From Eonycteris spelaea (lineage: Eukaryota; Chordata; Mammalia; Chiroptera; Pteropodidae), in NCBI GenBank assembly GCA_003508835.1, contig PUFA01000210.1, positions 2,112,501 through 2,176,500 on the forward strand: a stretch of DNA of 64,000 nt. Direction: 5' to 3'. Positions 33,971 to 45,945 of the stretch are shown here, piece after piece (the first letter of the stretch is position 1; each line of letters begins with the position of its first letter). The position numbers were made by a program, and so were the translations under genes. The notes beneath the pieces are model-generated. The model saw only the letters and a program-made list of their open reading frames with translations. It was not told the DNA's origin and made no database searches.

Positions 33971-34914
33971 CCAAAGGAATGCAAAGCCCTGAGTAGTTCA
34001 GAGAATGAGTGGGACTTACTCGACATGTCTGGACTTATTCTGCATTTCTGAAAATCTTTGCTTTCTTCTCCTCTCTTTAGTTGGAAACCCAACCATCATA
34101 CTTGTGAAAGAGAGAAAGGGGAATGAAGAGGCTCTGAAATGCTTATTTAGACAGTGCCAACATATCAAAAGAGCATTTGACACAAATGGGGTATCTAGTT
34201 ACCATAGATCTTATGAAGCTCATTCAAAGAATGTAATGGAAAAAAAAAATCAAATAATGAACCATTCAGGGAGATGCAAAGCATCTCTCCCATTCTCATT
34301 CTTTTGTTCTCATAGCTCTCTCAGGAGACAAAAATATATGGGAAATTAGAACAAGAAGTAAGGGAATATTACAGAAAAGAAAAGGGGTAATAGTGAGAAA
34401 GATGATAAAAAGATCCAAGGTTAGGAGAAGAGGATAAACAAAGGCCATGTACCTCTAACAAAATGAAACATTGATGAAAAGGACGTAGATGAAGATTTTC
34501 ATGGTAATGTAGCTTTAAAAGAATGGTGGGGAGGGAGAACTGTAGGGAAAGAGTGGGCAGGAAGGGCATGCCAAGGCCAAAGTTTTCTGCTTCACAGTTT
34601 TGCTGAAGGTAAAAGGAACTGGGTCTTTGGCCAGATGGGCATCAGTGTGACCCAACAGGGCACTGCAGTGTTTTCAGGACGCTGTTGGAGCCAGTGTCAA
34701 CCCTCTGCACCAGCCTCCTGCTCAGGAGCCAACTCTGCTTCCACAACATGATTCAGCCTATGCTCAATGCTTGACTCATCAAACCTGCACCTTCTGGACA
34801 TTCCTTTTCCGAAGTGCTTTCTAAAGACCGTGCCTCGTGTGTCTGTGTCCCAGAACCAGTATTCTTGTCTTTATAGTGTAGCATGCTGCAGGGAAAGTCT
34901 GGGGTGTGGATCAG
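33971..34914. other. Single-copy DNA
   Basis: Nothing recognised. The 114-codon plus frame at 34005-34349 has no domain I know. Confidence 0.5.
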
Positions 34915-35095
34915 ACTGATCTGCCCTTGAATCAGATCCATATTGGTTGTTGTTTGATTTTAGGCCAGGTAGTTTCTTCCTTGATAAAGTAATGACATAA
35001 TAATACTGTCTACCCTGAAAGCTTGTTGTAAAGACTAAATGAGATTATGAATGTGGAAAGGTTTAATGTAGAGCAGTAACTCAGCAAAATTGGGT
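34915..35095 (+). mobile_element. MIR SINE, diverged
   Basis: 'gattttaggccaggtagtttcttccttgataaagtaatgacataataatactg', 'agcttgttgtaaagactaaatgagat' and 'gtagagcagtaactcag'. Confidence 0.6.
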
Positions 35096-36794
35096 AGACT
35101 TCTCCCTAAGCCTGATCTACTTATCAGGATAAGAAAGTAGCAAGAAGCACCGTGGTGATAACAACAGTCTAAATATACCAGTATCCAGAGCTCTCATGTA
35201 GTCACCAGGGTTCTAGTGGCTTTATGTAGGATTTGGATCCAAATCTCTAAGTGCCTCCGATTATGTATATGTGATGAGAGAAGAGTAAAGGTAACCTTCC
35301 TAAAGTAGTGGGAAGCTTGTTGGTGAAAGCTTTGCATCCTGTGAGCTCTCAGGTCTATTTGCTGTCGATAAAATTGAGTGGTTCTCAGGAGAGTGAGAAT
35401 CGCCCTCCCAAGGTTGCAGAGGTCCATATCCTCCCCCGGAGCCCAGGCATCAGAGCCTGACCAGCATCAATCTTCCCCGTCATAAAGCTCCTCACTATCT
35501 GCTTTCATCCCCTTTTTCAGAGGTGACATGTTTGAGCAAGAGATAGACAGAGGCACATGCAGACATTATCCCATGTGTTATGTCCACTTTTTATCATTTT
35601 CTGAGGAGGAGTTGGCACATGTGCAACTTCCAGAGCAATGTTGGATCAGAAAGGTATGTCCTGCCTGCGTTTGCTGTTGAGCTCTTCCAGGAATGACCTG
35701 GACTCAGAAGAAGTCAGGACAGAAAGCCAAGGAACAGCAGAATCCCAGCCTTTGTCTTGGGGTCTTTTCCTTTCTCCTCAGAGTAGGCCTCCCCTGGGGT
35801 GGTGGGGGAAAAAACGTCATGGAGAAACAAAACTTAGCAGTGGCATCTGCGGGATGCTTTATATTGTTTTCTTTAGTTTCTCTTTTATTACTGGGAATTA
35901 TTTTTTGCCCTCAGCTAAATTGTAAATATATCAAAACTCATGTTCTATATTTTTCCTAATTTATTACTACTTAATAATGACTTCTCATTGTGGAGGTGTT
36001 CATTTTATCTTTTCTCTCCTCTGTTAAAATTTGCTCGTAACTGTTTTTTTTTTTTAAAGTAAAACTTCTGTAAATAACTTCATATGGCTACCATTCTATT
36101 TTGTCCCATTCTCTTAGTACATCTGCACATTTTATGCTATAATAATTAGTACTATCACTATTTATTATTATATATGTATGTATGTTTGTGTGTATACATA
36201 TTCCTTCTTAGGCACTGATGTCTCATTGTATTTTATGTGTTTGTGTTTTATATGTTTCCCCTCTATCGAATTGTACACAGAGCCATTTCTAGCAGATTGT
36301 GAGGGTCCTGGGAAATTACCCCATACTTTTCTTGTAGGTGAAATCTGATTAAATATCAGGGGCTGTTTTAATCAAGGTTGCATAGAGAGTAAACTGCAGA
36401 AAAGCAGTCATCTGGAGGAAGAAGATATTACAAAGGGGAAGAAGCTTGAGGGGCTGCCAGGAGGTATGAGGCAGCTGCTACATCTGCTAGCCCAGTTGCT
36501 TAGTGACCCTTTCCCTTTTCTGTAGGGGAGTGCTACGGGGGTGAAAACATGTAAAGCCTTGCCCATCATTCATGCTTGCTGTTCTAGGGATGGTTTTGAT
36601 AGTAAGTTCTTTATATGATGGATAACAGCCTCTGGGGCTGTCCTGAGATTGCTGAGGGTCTATGAAGGTAAGTTCATACCAGATATTGCTTGCAGACTAT
36701 GTCCAGGAAAAACAACTACTTTTTTGTAAAAATTTTTAGAATTTATGTTTTTTGATATTGGAAGAGGTCTTCTATTTGAAAAAAGTTAGGAGTT
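35096..36794. other. Single-copy stretch
   Basis: An AT-rich 35,930-36,260 part may be a decayed L1 but is not assignable. No exon recognised. Confidence 0.45.
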
Positions 36795-37030
36795 ATTAGG
36801 AAGCACAAGAGCTTTGTAATTATGCAGATCTGAGGTGGAATCCAGGTCTCACATTTTCTCGCTATGACGTAGATCAAGTCACTTAGTCTTTCTGACTCTT
36901 TGGGATAATTAAGGTTAAAGACTGACAATTTTGAGGGTCATTGAAAGAATTACATTTAACATATGAATGTGCTTGACTCATGCGTGGCATGTAGTAAATG
37001 CTCAACGGTAGCTATTGGTACTAATATTTC
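36795..37030 (+). mobile_element. MIR SINE, near full length
   Basis: 'gcacaagagctttgtaattatgcagatctgaggtggaatccagg', 'gtcacttagtctttctgactctttggg', 'gggtcattgaaagaattacattta' and 'gcgtggcatgtagtaaatgctcaacggtagctattg'. Confidence 0.75.
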
Positions 37031-37410
37031 CCCGTTGCACATTGTCCTGACTGCACTTCAATTTGTATTGATGGCCTTTGGTCATGTTGACATATTAATA
37101 ATAGTAACAAAAACACATCACTGTTTTAAAATCTTGGTCTACTCTGTCTTGGATCTTGTCCCTATGACATGTGTTCCATCTGTGTCCTCACAGGATTTCC
37201 TTGTGCCTTCACATCCTGCTGTCCACATGGGACCCTCTGTGAGGCTGTTGTTGGCTTGGGCTTCAGAGTGAGGATCTGAATCCTAGAGCTTCTCCAGGAG
37301 CCAGCAAAAGGGGCTCTGACTTCTTTCTCGGAATTGTTTATTCTTTCCATGGCACCTACTCATTCACATCTGGAATGTTTCTATTATCTTTTCTATTATC
37401 TCTTTCTGTT

Positions 37411-37413
<3 letters not shown>
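37031..37413. other. Single-copy DNA
   Basis: The 102-codon plus frame at 36963-37271 begins inside the MIR and is not a gene I can support. Confidence 0.5.
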
Positions 37414-37448
<35 letters not shown>

Positions 37449-37458
37449 TATATATATT
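37414..37458 (+). repeat. (TA)n tract
   Basis: About 20 TA units with one TAAATA interruption, running into the palindrome that follows. Confidence 0.95.
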
Positions 37459-37488
37459 TGGTTCAATATATATATATATTGAACCAAA
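37457..37488. repeat. Perfect 32-bp palindrome centred on TA repeats
   Basis: TTTGGTTCAA (37457-37466), a 12-bp alternating AT centre, and TTGAACCAAA (37479-37488). The two outer arms are exact complements. Confidence 0.95.
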
Positions 37489-37942
37489 ATAAAATGGGGA
37501 CAGTCAATAACGAACCATGTGGTGGATAAGAGCATGGTGAGAACATTCTTGCTCTCCAGGCTGTCTGATTGGCCATGCTATTTAGGTCTGATCTCAAACC
37601 CTCTGTAGTGAGTAAATTGGATTGCTGAGTGAGAAACAAACAAAAAACAAAAAAACAAAAAACGAAAAAACCAAACATTTTTCCTTATTATGGAAAAAAC
37701 TAAAAGGCTCTTTTCTAATTTTTAGATTCTGGTCATGCAGCCAAAACCTCTTTTTATCTGCTTTTGTATATTTTTTTAACATCTCATGATTAGGTTTGAT
37801 CTTCTTAAAGGCTTTGATTAAATAGTCTGCACTTTCCGATGCGCAGTTCACCATTTTCTATGGGAGGATGTCTCTCAATGCCTCATATAGACTTTAGAAT
37901 GAAAATGTTATTTTCACCCTCAAGCCATAATAGGCTTTTCAT
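37489..37942. other. AT-rich single-copy DNA
   Basis: Contains an (AAAAC)-rich patch at about 37638-37665. Nothing else recognised. Confidence 0.5.
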
Positions 37943-38209
37943 CTTCAACATTATTATTATTATTATTTTATTTTTGACAGAGAGACAGCGGGGAACGCCT
38001 CTCCCCGCCCAGCTGGGCCTTCCAGGCTCCCCTCCACAACCCTAAGGCGGGAGGCCAGGGCAGCATGGAGTCACACGCCACCTTTGCCCCTCGGTTTGAC
38101 CCACGGGCCCATTAATGGAAGAACCGCGGCATGCAAGTTCACGGGAAGACGTGCGCCCTCCCAACCGGAGGCCATCAGCGGCCAGCCCAGACCGTCTAGG
38201 GGCTTCAAC
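37943..38209 (-). mobile_element. Unidentified GC- and CpG-rich probable retroposon
   Basis: A ~225-bp very GC-rich body (37976-38202) with about 15 CpGs sits in AT-rich, CpG-poor DNA. On its left it has a (TTA)n/T-rich stretch (37950-37975), which on the minus strand is a 3' A-rich tail preceded by CTGTCTCTCTGTC, as in many SINEs. The 7-bp word CTTCAAC lies immediately outside both ends (37943-37949 and 38203-38209), a possible short target-site duplication. The body has a 12-bp palindrome (GCCCAGCTGGGC, 38007-38018) and 7-bp inverted arms at 37988-37994/38002-38008, suggesting a structured RNA. A word like a Pol III B box (GGGTCAAACC on the minus strand, about 38091-38100) is weak. I match it to no SINE, pseudogene or RNA I know. 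Alternatives are a processed-transcript copy or a small CpG island. Confidence 0.5.
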
Positions 38210-38870
38210 TGCATCTCTGAAGGGCCATCAGTAGTTTCAAGGACATGCGTTTATCCTTGTGGTATTCTGGTTAGAGGACTCCAAGGGACATCAAGTCTTG
38301 AGTGCAGTCCCAGAGTCTCAAAAACCAAACCACTGGAGTCTTACTCTAGTTGAAGTCATGATGGCAATTCTATATAGAAGCCCATGTTTCCCAAATGGTT
38401 TATTTGTAGCATTCAAAAAGGACCACAGCAGTCTCCTACCAGGGCCAGGTTTGAGACCCAAAACATGAGGATTCAGCAGCAATTATAGCCCACGCTGTAG
38501 CTCTCCCACGAGGGGACATGTTTCTTTCTTTTCTTCTCTATTGTTTTACATACACAAACTGCTCTATTTCCTGACCTAAAAGTGTTAGAGCCTCAAGAAG
38601 AAGGGCTACCTTTCCCATTTTCCGAGTACGTCTGTTTCATTCAGAATAATGCAAGGCACGCAATAAGAATTTACTATATTTGTCAGTCATGTCTTAGTAT
38701 ATCAAGGAAAACAGCTCGCTCAGTGCTGGTGACTTTCTCTGAGGTTTTGCACAAGGTCCGCTTTTGTTGTTGACATTCAACTCACGTGAACTAGGCATGC
38801 AAGCTCTTCACCTACCTCACTGGGAACATGGGGCCGAATGAGCTAATGTCTAAGAAGCACTTAGTGCATT
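38210..38870. other. Single-copy DNA
   Basis: Nothing recognised. Confidence 0.5.
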
Positions 38871-38883
38871 TAAGGTGCACGTG

Positions 38884-38926
<43 letters not shown>
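38871..38926 (+). repeat. (CA)n with CG-rich palindromic head
   Basis: GTGCGCGCGCAC (38881-38892, self-complementary) leads into about 17 CA units. A strong Z-DNA candidate. Confidence 0.95.
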
Positions 38927-39760
<834 letters not shown>

Positions 39761-40654
39761 TGATTGAGATTACTGGTTTCGAAGCCACGCAATGCCATGG
39801 CCTTTTATCCCAGCCTATATCGCATAGCACATTCCAGCTGGTCAGAGTCATGACTTGAAAAGATGGGCTGATTGAAATGCTGACTGTACATAAGACAGGC
39901 AGTCAGCCCCATGCAATTAACAAAGAAAAGGGCCCCTCCCTGCTTTTCCTACTGTTCTTATTTTTCCCCAAATTGTTTCTTTCCTTCCAGAGAAAGAGGA
40001 AATGTGCAAAGAAGCAATTAATTATAATTATATACATCCTGGGGTATGGGAGAACTAGTTACAAAAAATTTTGAAGTTCCAAAATTGTCTAATAAAAACT
40101 ACCCCAACAACGTCATAATTTTGGGAGGAAGTTAAATTTTTATAGATTTCGATGATAAGAAAAATTTGCTAAAATTGAGCATTCTTAATCATCACACTGT
40201 CACTTTGCAAAGTAATTGTGGAATTAGGAATAATTACACTCTAAAGAAAGAAAATGAAACAATCTGCCTTATGATATTTTAAAATAGAATTATGATTCCA
40301 GTTTGTCCCATAAGTCAAAAAGAAACCAAGCACAAATTGTGGGTGAAGTAATAACCCAGGATCTTAGAAACTTAGGTTTAATGCTTAAAATGCTAGATGA
40401 TGGGACTTGATGTGCTTAGTTATAGGTAGAGGGCCACCCAAGAGAAGAGGGAGAATCTAGTATGCAGAAATGTAAAGGTCATGAAGTCTTCAGGATGGTG
40501 GGTGCACTATCTTCCAGGAAGTGCTGTGGTACCCAATAAGGACCATGGGTGTGAACTGGATGATAAATTGCTTGCTGTTGGCACACTCTTCTGGTAAAAT
40601 TTCCATGTCTCTGCCAATGAAATCTCACTCTAACCAGTCCCAGCCAATCCAAGA
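39761..40654. other. Single-copy DNA
   Basis: AT-rich with scattered TAAT/ATTA words at 40120-40290. No repeat or exon recognised. Confidence 0.5.
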
Positions 40655-41135
40655 TGACAAACGTAGTAGTCAGGAAACAGACTTCAGAGAAACAGAACTG
40701 ATATAATATAGATCTAAAGATTATAAGAAGTAGCTCATGTGGTAATAGAGACTGAGAAATCTCATGATCTGCCTTCTGAAAGCTGGTGAACCAGGAGAGC
40801 TAGTTGTGTGACTCAGTCTGAGATAACTGAGGGGCCAATTGTGTCAAGTCCGAAAGTCCAAAAGCTTCAGAACCAGGAACTTTGATGTTTGAGAGCAGAA
40901 AAAGATGGTCATTTCAGCCCAAGAAGAGAGAGAGAAAATTCTCCCTTCCTCTGCCTTTTTCAGGCCCTCAATGGTTTGGATAGGGCCCACTCACATTGTT
41001 AAGGACACATCTTCTTCACTCAATCTACTAATTCAAAAGCTAATCTCTTCCAGAAATACTTTCACAGATGCACCCAGAAACAATGTGCAACAACTATCTG
41101 GGTATCCCTTAGCCTAGTTAAGTGGACACACATAA
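40655..41135 (+). repeat. Old interspersed repeat, family not assigned (LTR-like)
   Basis: Ordered words 'cagagaaacagaactgat', 'gagactgagaaatctcatgatctgccttctgaaagctgg', 'gtccgaaagtcc', 'cctctgcctttttcaggccctcaatggtttgga', 'cagatgcacccagaaacaatg' and 'gcctagttaagtggacacacataaaaatgaacc'. These match a common mammalian repeat whose name I cannot give with certainty. The plus frame at 40905-41117 lies in it. Confidence 0.55.
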
Positions 41136-42219
41136 AAATGAACCTTCACGTGAATTACAGTGAGAAAGTGTTCAAAGCATTCTGAGGGTCCTTGTGTATA
41201 GACATAAAAAATTCAGTTTGTTCTATACTGTGAGAATATTAAGGCATTATAGGGATTATCCCTGAAAAAAAATTCTATCCTTAATAATTCCCACCACCAT
41301 GGAGTTAAATCAGGGCAATTTAGCAACATGGATCTGCAGCACTCACACTAGAACATTGTTTCTAGAAATCCCCCTGAAATATAGTACTGACTCTTGGTAG
41401 TAAAAGTGGAGACATTTAGAACGACAATCTGGTCATCAGAAGATGAAGGGTTAAAAGTGGACAGTTAGCCCACTGAATTAAGAGACAAAAATATAGGCAT
41501 TAAGGGAATAATAGTTGAATAGTAATAATAATACATTATGTCAACAGCAGTGACAAAAGAAACACTCAATGTATTTATAGAGCTAAATAAAAGACAGATC
41601 CAGGTCCTACGGTTTGATTCTGAACAACCTTCTCTGTTGGATTTGCTTCTGCCTAAGGATTATTTTGGAGAGAGCTATTATTATCCGTGATTTATCACGC
41701 TGCACTAGGGGGAACTCATACTTTCTGCAGAGACAATTATTGAATTCTCACTGGAGGCCCTTAAAGGAGCCGAGTCCTGCTCCAAAGGTTCAAGTTGAAA
41801 AGATGGTCCAGTCGGAGCTAGGATCTAGCACCTCGTAACTAGTGTGATGTGCAATATGGGCTCCTTTCTCTGCTGTGATGCTTCATGTCCTTTCTCACTA
41901 AATGTACTTATTAATCCCCTCATTATGATGAGGATAGAAGAGGAATTCACATTTATGATGAGTCTCATGCAAGGAATTCCTTCAACAGGTGCCCATCATC
42001 CCAAAGAGTCATGGGTTGCAGTAAATTCTGAAGCACCATTGAAATGAAAAAACAAATGAAAGCCATGACCTTTAGAAAGAAAAGAGTCTGGAAAAATTCT
42101 GGAAGCAGTCTTCATTTGAGTAGGTAGGTACTTGAACTAGCCCGATGGTGCAGCTGTGTTTGAGTGGAGGTCACCAGAGCTTTAGAAAAATAGAGAAGTC
42201 ATTGTATTTATTAGAAAAG
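41136..42219. other. Single-copy DNA
   Basis: Nothing recognised. Short plus-strand frames at 41614-41838 and 41844-42047 lack domains. Confidence 0.5.
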
Positions 42220-42900
42220 AGCTCTGAGACTTTGGCGGAATAAAAATTCAGTATTACTGCTAACCAATAACTGTGAAAATAAACAATGATAAATACCATA
42301 TTAAATCTAAAGTGCTACATTAGTAGATAATAACAAGTATGAGAGTTAATAGCCAGCCATTACTACAAGCCAATTTATTATTTAAAACATTTATTAAGAC
42401 ATAACAATAGCCAAATAATTTTTTTGTTAAAACAGTTATTAAACTGAAGCCCTGTATACATTAATCAACTGATATTTATCATTTAGATTGTCTCATTATA
42501 TCCAAAAGGGTGTATATACTTCCAAAACAAATTTAGCAATTTTAAATGAACTCCTTTTGCCAAGTATACATGTGTAAAGATTATTGTATCTGCCAGTTGG
42601 ATAGCCAGACATTGGAGTGGACTCGTTTAATTAGGAACAATTGCCGATAAATCGTTTTTTTTTCTTTTTATAGGATAATTAGAATTTTTGCATGTATGAG
42701 TGTGGTCTAAATTCTAATTTGATTTTGCACATTGTTCTGCAACCAAGTTAATTTTTTGTAGCTCTTTTCGATCATGTACATTTCCATAAAATATAATAAA
42801 GTTTACTGCTGTTATATCAGTCATGCAAATAATCCAAGATCTATCTATTCATTTATTCTCATAATTTAGGATAAACCACATATAATTGCTTATAGGATGC
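42220..42900. promoter_or_regulatory. AT-rich repeat-free block, possible conserved element
   Basis: Nearly 700 bp without repeats or long open frames, rich in TAAT/ATTA and TTTATT words (for example around 42365-42450 and 42624-42700). Composition is like many conserved non-coding elements near developmental genes. No direct evidence of function. Confidence 0.2.
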
Positions 42901-44639
42901 CTTCAATCTGGCTTACTACACTAGACCCCAAATATGACTTTTAATTATTCACCTAACGTTTTCTTATTTATACTATTTCTCTCCCAGGAAAAGATCTCTT
43001 TATCGTTTCTGCCTATTAAAATCTTTCCTAGTTTTCAAGCGCAATTCAGTAATCATTTCCCTAATTTCTCTCATTTACATGTCATCTCTCTAACACATTC
43101 CTGCCGTTATCTCTCATTCTGTGTAGCACAGTGCTTTGCAAAGGGACATTAAAACAATAGGTTTGACTAAATGAGTGAGTGAAAAACACAAGTTCCCTGA
43201 GGATGAAAATGTCTAGCTTCTCTGCTCTGGCTACCCTGGAAGAAAAATCCAGACATAACATGGGTGTCGAAGGAAGCTCAAATCCATGTGCAGCCAAATG
43301 AACTCAGAGGGGAGTGATTCACTCACATGGAGAGGGGAGGATGTAGTCATTATCTTTCTTCCCCAAACCCATGATTTCATTGGCTATAATCACCTGGGGT
43401 AAGTGTTTTTATTTTTTGGCTTGCAAATTTTAATCTTCAACAATTAAGGAGGAAAAAATCTGCATCCCACAGTGTTGGGCAGCAAGGTCTCCCTGTGACG
43501 AATGAAGTGCTGGGCCTCTCTGTGCATGTGCTCATCAGAGGCAGGGTGTGGCCATAGTCTCTGTGCCCTCAGGTCAGGAGGCCCTGAGAACCTGCTGCCC
43601 CATGAGCAATTAGACTCATAACACCACATGCTGTACGGTGGCCAATTAGTCTATAAGAGAGCAGAGGCCCAGGACTTTAATTGCTCTAAGTGCCTGTTTG
43701 TGTGCTATGTGGGTAGCAATTTTAAATATACTTCCTGGTTTGCAGAACCTTGTATTCTAAAGAAAGATGTGTTAGAGACCCTCATAGATACTGGCAGCCA
43801 TAAGTGTCATGGAAGAGGAATGAACATTAGATTTCAGTTTCACCCAGATTTTAAATTTTACTTGAAGAATTTTAAGAGATGAAATAACATGATTTTTTAA
43901 AGTTTCATTTTAACATATTTTCCCCCACACTATTACTTCAAAAAAAAAAAAAAGTTTCACAGTTGATGGTAGGGCTATCCCCTCCATGGCTGCAACCAAT
44001 TTTACTGTGGTACCTTCCCAAAGAGCTTTCACAACAGATTCGAAAAATCTTTTGGATCATCAGAAGGGTCTGTCATTATTCAGTCATATTCTGTGTCACT
44101 GGTTCCTGCTGGTTAAATCTTCTGTTGTGAGAATTTACATACCCATCCATTAGCAGCTTGATAATATTCTCTAGTTCATACTGTGCTGAGAAGAACATGG
44201 ACTGAGTTCAGTCTCATGAACTTAATACACACAATTTGGCCACTGATGATTATAAAAAGATGTCACTCACTGTAATGGAACATACAGAAGCTGTCGAATC
44301 ACCTAAATTTTTATCTCTAATATGTTTCAGCCACATCATTTTAGTTGTTGCCTTCTTAGTTCAGGACATATCACTTCATGCTCAGATTCATAAAGTACCC
44401 TTTGCCTGGTCTTCCCATCTTCTAACTTTCCCCACCCCAATCTGGTCTTCACACTTTGTCAGAATTTTCTTCCTGTAGTGTAGATCAGTCCCTGCTCGAG
44501 CACCTCTAATAATCTCTCTGACTGTTTTCTTCGTATTGTCTACAAACATTTTACTAGCTGATTCAAAGACATAAATTCGTTGTTCCACCCTTTTGGCTTC
44601 GTTCTTTCCCCAATTTGTCCTAGTCTTGGCATCTGGAAT
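42901..44639. other. Single-copy stretch
   Basis: Includes a 14-A run near 43940. Short frames at 43082-43297, 43444-43629, 43628-43882 and 44236-44588 show no domains. Confidence 0.45.
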
Positions 44640-44830
44640 TCTTTTGCCTGTGTATTAATTATACAACATTTTTTATTCATCCCTTAAGGTTCATCTTAAA
44701 CCACACCTCTCCTAGAAGTCTTTCCCATATTTCACTAACTGCAACATCTGCTCCCTCTGCCCAATTTTATAACATGTTGAATGTCACTGAAACTGTGGTA
44801 GAGTCCTTTGTGTATTTGTTGTAGTTCTCT
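44640..44830 (+). mobile_element. L2 LINE, left half of a split copy
   Basis: 'ttaaggttcatcttaaaccacacctctcctagaagtctttccca' and 'ctgctccctctgcccaatttta' are L2 words upstream of its 3' end. The matching tail appears at 45110-45225. Confidence 0.55.
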
Positions 44831-44834
44831 AATC

Positions 44835-45100
44835 TAGCATCTCCCAAAGGGTCTTTTGGAAATATTAGAACGATGAGATTCTAGTCTAGAAAAGAGTTGT
44901 ATGGTTAAAAAACTTTGGAAAGTGCTGTGAACTTTTCTTTTTCTCTTATAGCTTTGTAAAGTGAGTCAACATTATAAAGGTTCTGAGAAGTTACATAGTG
45001 AAGAAACCTGTTTACTTTCGTCTAACTAGAAGCTTCTGAAATTTATCTATAAAAGACCTTTTTCGTGTAACACCTACTAACCAGTATCTCAAAGAAAGAA
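44835..45100. other. Possible insertion splitting the L2
   Basis: The segment between the two L2 parts begins 'atctcccaaagggtcttttggaaatattagaacga' and later 'actttggaaagtgctgtgaac', which resembles a MER-type hAT relic. Not assignable further. Confidence 0.3.
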
Positions 45101-45109
45101 TACAAATCT

Positions 45110-45225
45110 GTGCTGGTACACTGTAAGTTCTTTGAAAGTAAGGAATCTCTCTTATCTTTGACTCCTTCATAGTATCAAGCAAAGTGCCTGAATATAGTAA
45201 GTGCTAAATAAAAGTTGACATAAAT
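45110..45225 (+). mobile_element. L2 LINE 3' end, right half
   Basis: 'cactgtaagttctttgaaagtaaggaatctctctta', 'tagtatcaagcaaagtgcctgaatatagtaagtgctaaataaaagttgac' is a clear L2 tail. Confidence 0.7.
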
Positions 45226-45339
45226 TTTATTGACATCATCATGAACTATTTGGGTTCCTTAGGAATATACTTCATAATTTTTTTTTAGGCTAGGCAATCC
45301 TTGGTTGACCTCACAGATTGCAAGGACCTTGTCAGCTTA

Positions 45340-45482
45340 TAATCCTTTATTTTTAATTTTTTACACCTACAGCACCTGGTCTTCCTAGATGGTCTCCCAT
45401 CCAAGTACTAACCAGGCCCAACCCTGCTTAGCTTCCGAGATCAGACAGGATCGAGCTTGTTCAGGGTGGCATGGCAATAGCT
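45340..45482 (-). pseudogene. 5S rRNA-derived retroposon (full-length 5S, minus strand)
   Basis: The reverse complement of 45364-45482 aligns along its whole ~119 bp with mammalian 5S rRNA, at roughly 85-88% identity by eye. The internal Pol III promoter is the best-kept part: the A-box/intermediate region AAGCTAAGCAGGGT and the C box AGTACTTGGATGGGAGAC are intact. The 5' and 3' stem ends are the most changed, so it would not fold as functional 5S. Directly after the 5S 3' end comes an A-rich tail (45344-45363 on the plus strand is T-rich), as in a retroposon. I see no clean target-site duplication. It may be a member of a 5S-derived SINE family (MEG-type SINEs are described in fruit bats) or an isolated 5S pseudogene. 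Confidence 0.9.
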
Positions 45483-45539
45483 GAATTATGGTTTTGTAAT
45501 TCATTAATTCTATGGTATATTTTCCATGTATAACATAGT

Positions 45540-45541
<2 letters not shown>

Positions 45542-45584
<43 letters not shown>
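45542..45584 (+). repeat. (TAA)n microsatellite
   Basis: About 13 TAA units, 60 bp beyond the 5' end of the 5S-derived element. A second short TTA tract lies at 45688-45707. Confidence 0.95.
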
Positions 45585-45749
45585 TAATGACATGCTCATA
45601 AAAACATGAGAAGGACTGGGGCAAAGGAGTAATATTAGATATTAAGTAAAGCATCACATTGTATATCACATTTCACTTAGATGATCTTATTATTATTATT
45701 ATTATCATTTTTCCCCCCTGTTTAGTACTAAAGGCAGTAGTTACTGTTC

Positions 45750-45945
45750 ACAGAACAGTCGTGATATGCTAGATACTACACTGGGCATTTTACATATGTT
45801 ATCCAATTTTGCCTTATTAAAAACATCAAGAGAGGCATTACCACTCTAACTTTATAAGTGAAGAAACTGAGGCTCACAGAATTTGAGGCTCAGAGTCACA
45901 GGCTTAATAAGGAGTAAAGCCATCTGATACCTGAAGCATCATGCT
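45750..45945 (-). mobile_element. MIR SINE, antisense
   Basis: 'gatatgctagatactacactgggcattttacatatgttatcca', 'ctttataagtgaagaaactgaggctcacagaa' and 'agtaaagccatctgatacctg'. Confidence 0.7.

Noticed and set aside
37976..38202. CpG-island promoter of a gene
   Set aside because: Only ~225 bp, no exon or TATA/initiator context next to it, and a retroposon-like tail. Kept only as an alternative explanation.
40655..41135. Possible exon at 40905-41117
   Set aside because: Falls entirely inside an old interspersed repeat.
45364..45482. Functional 5S rRNA gene
   Set aside because: About 15 or more changes from 5S, concentrated in the stem ends, plus an A-rich tail; a retroposed copy fits better.
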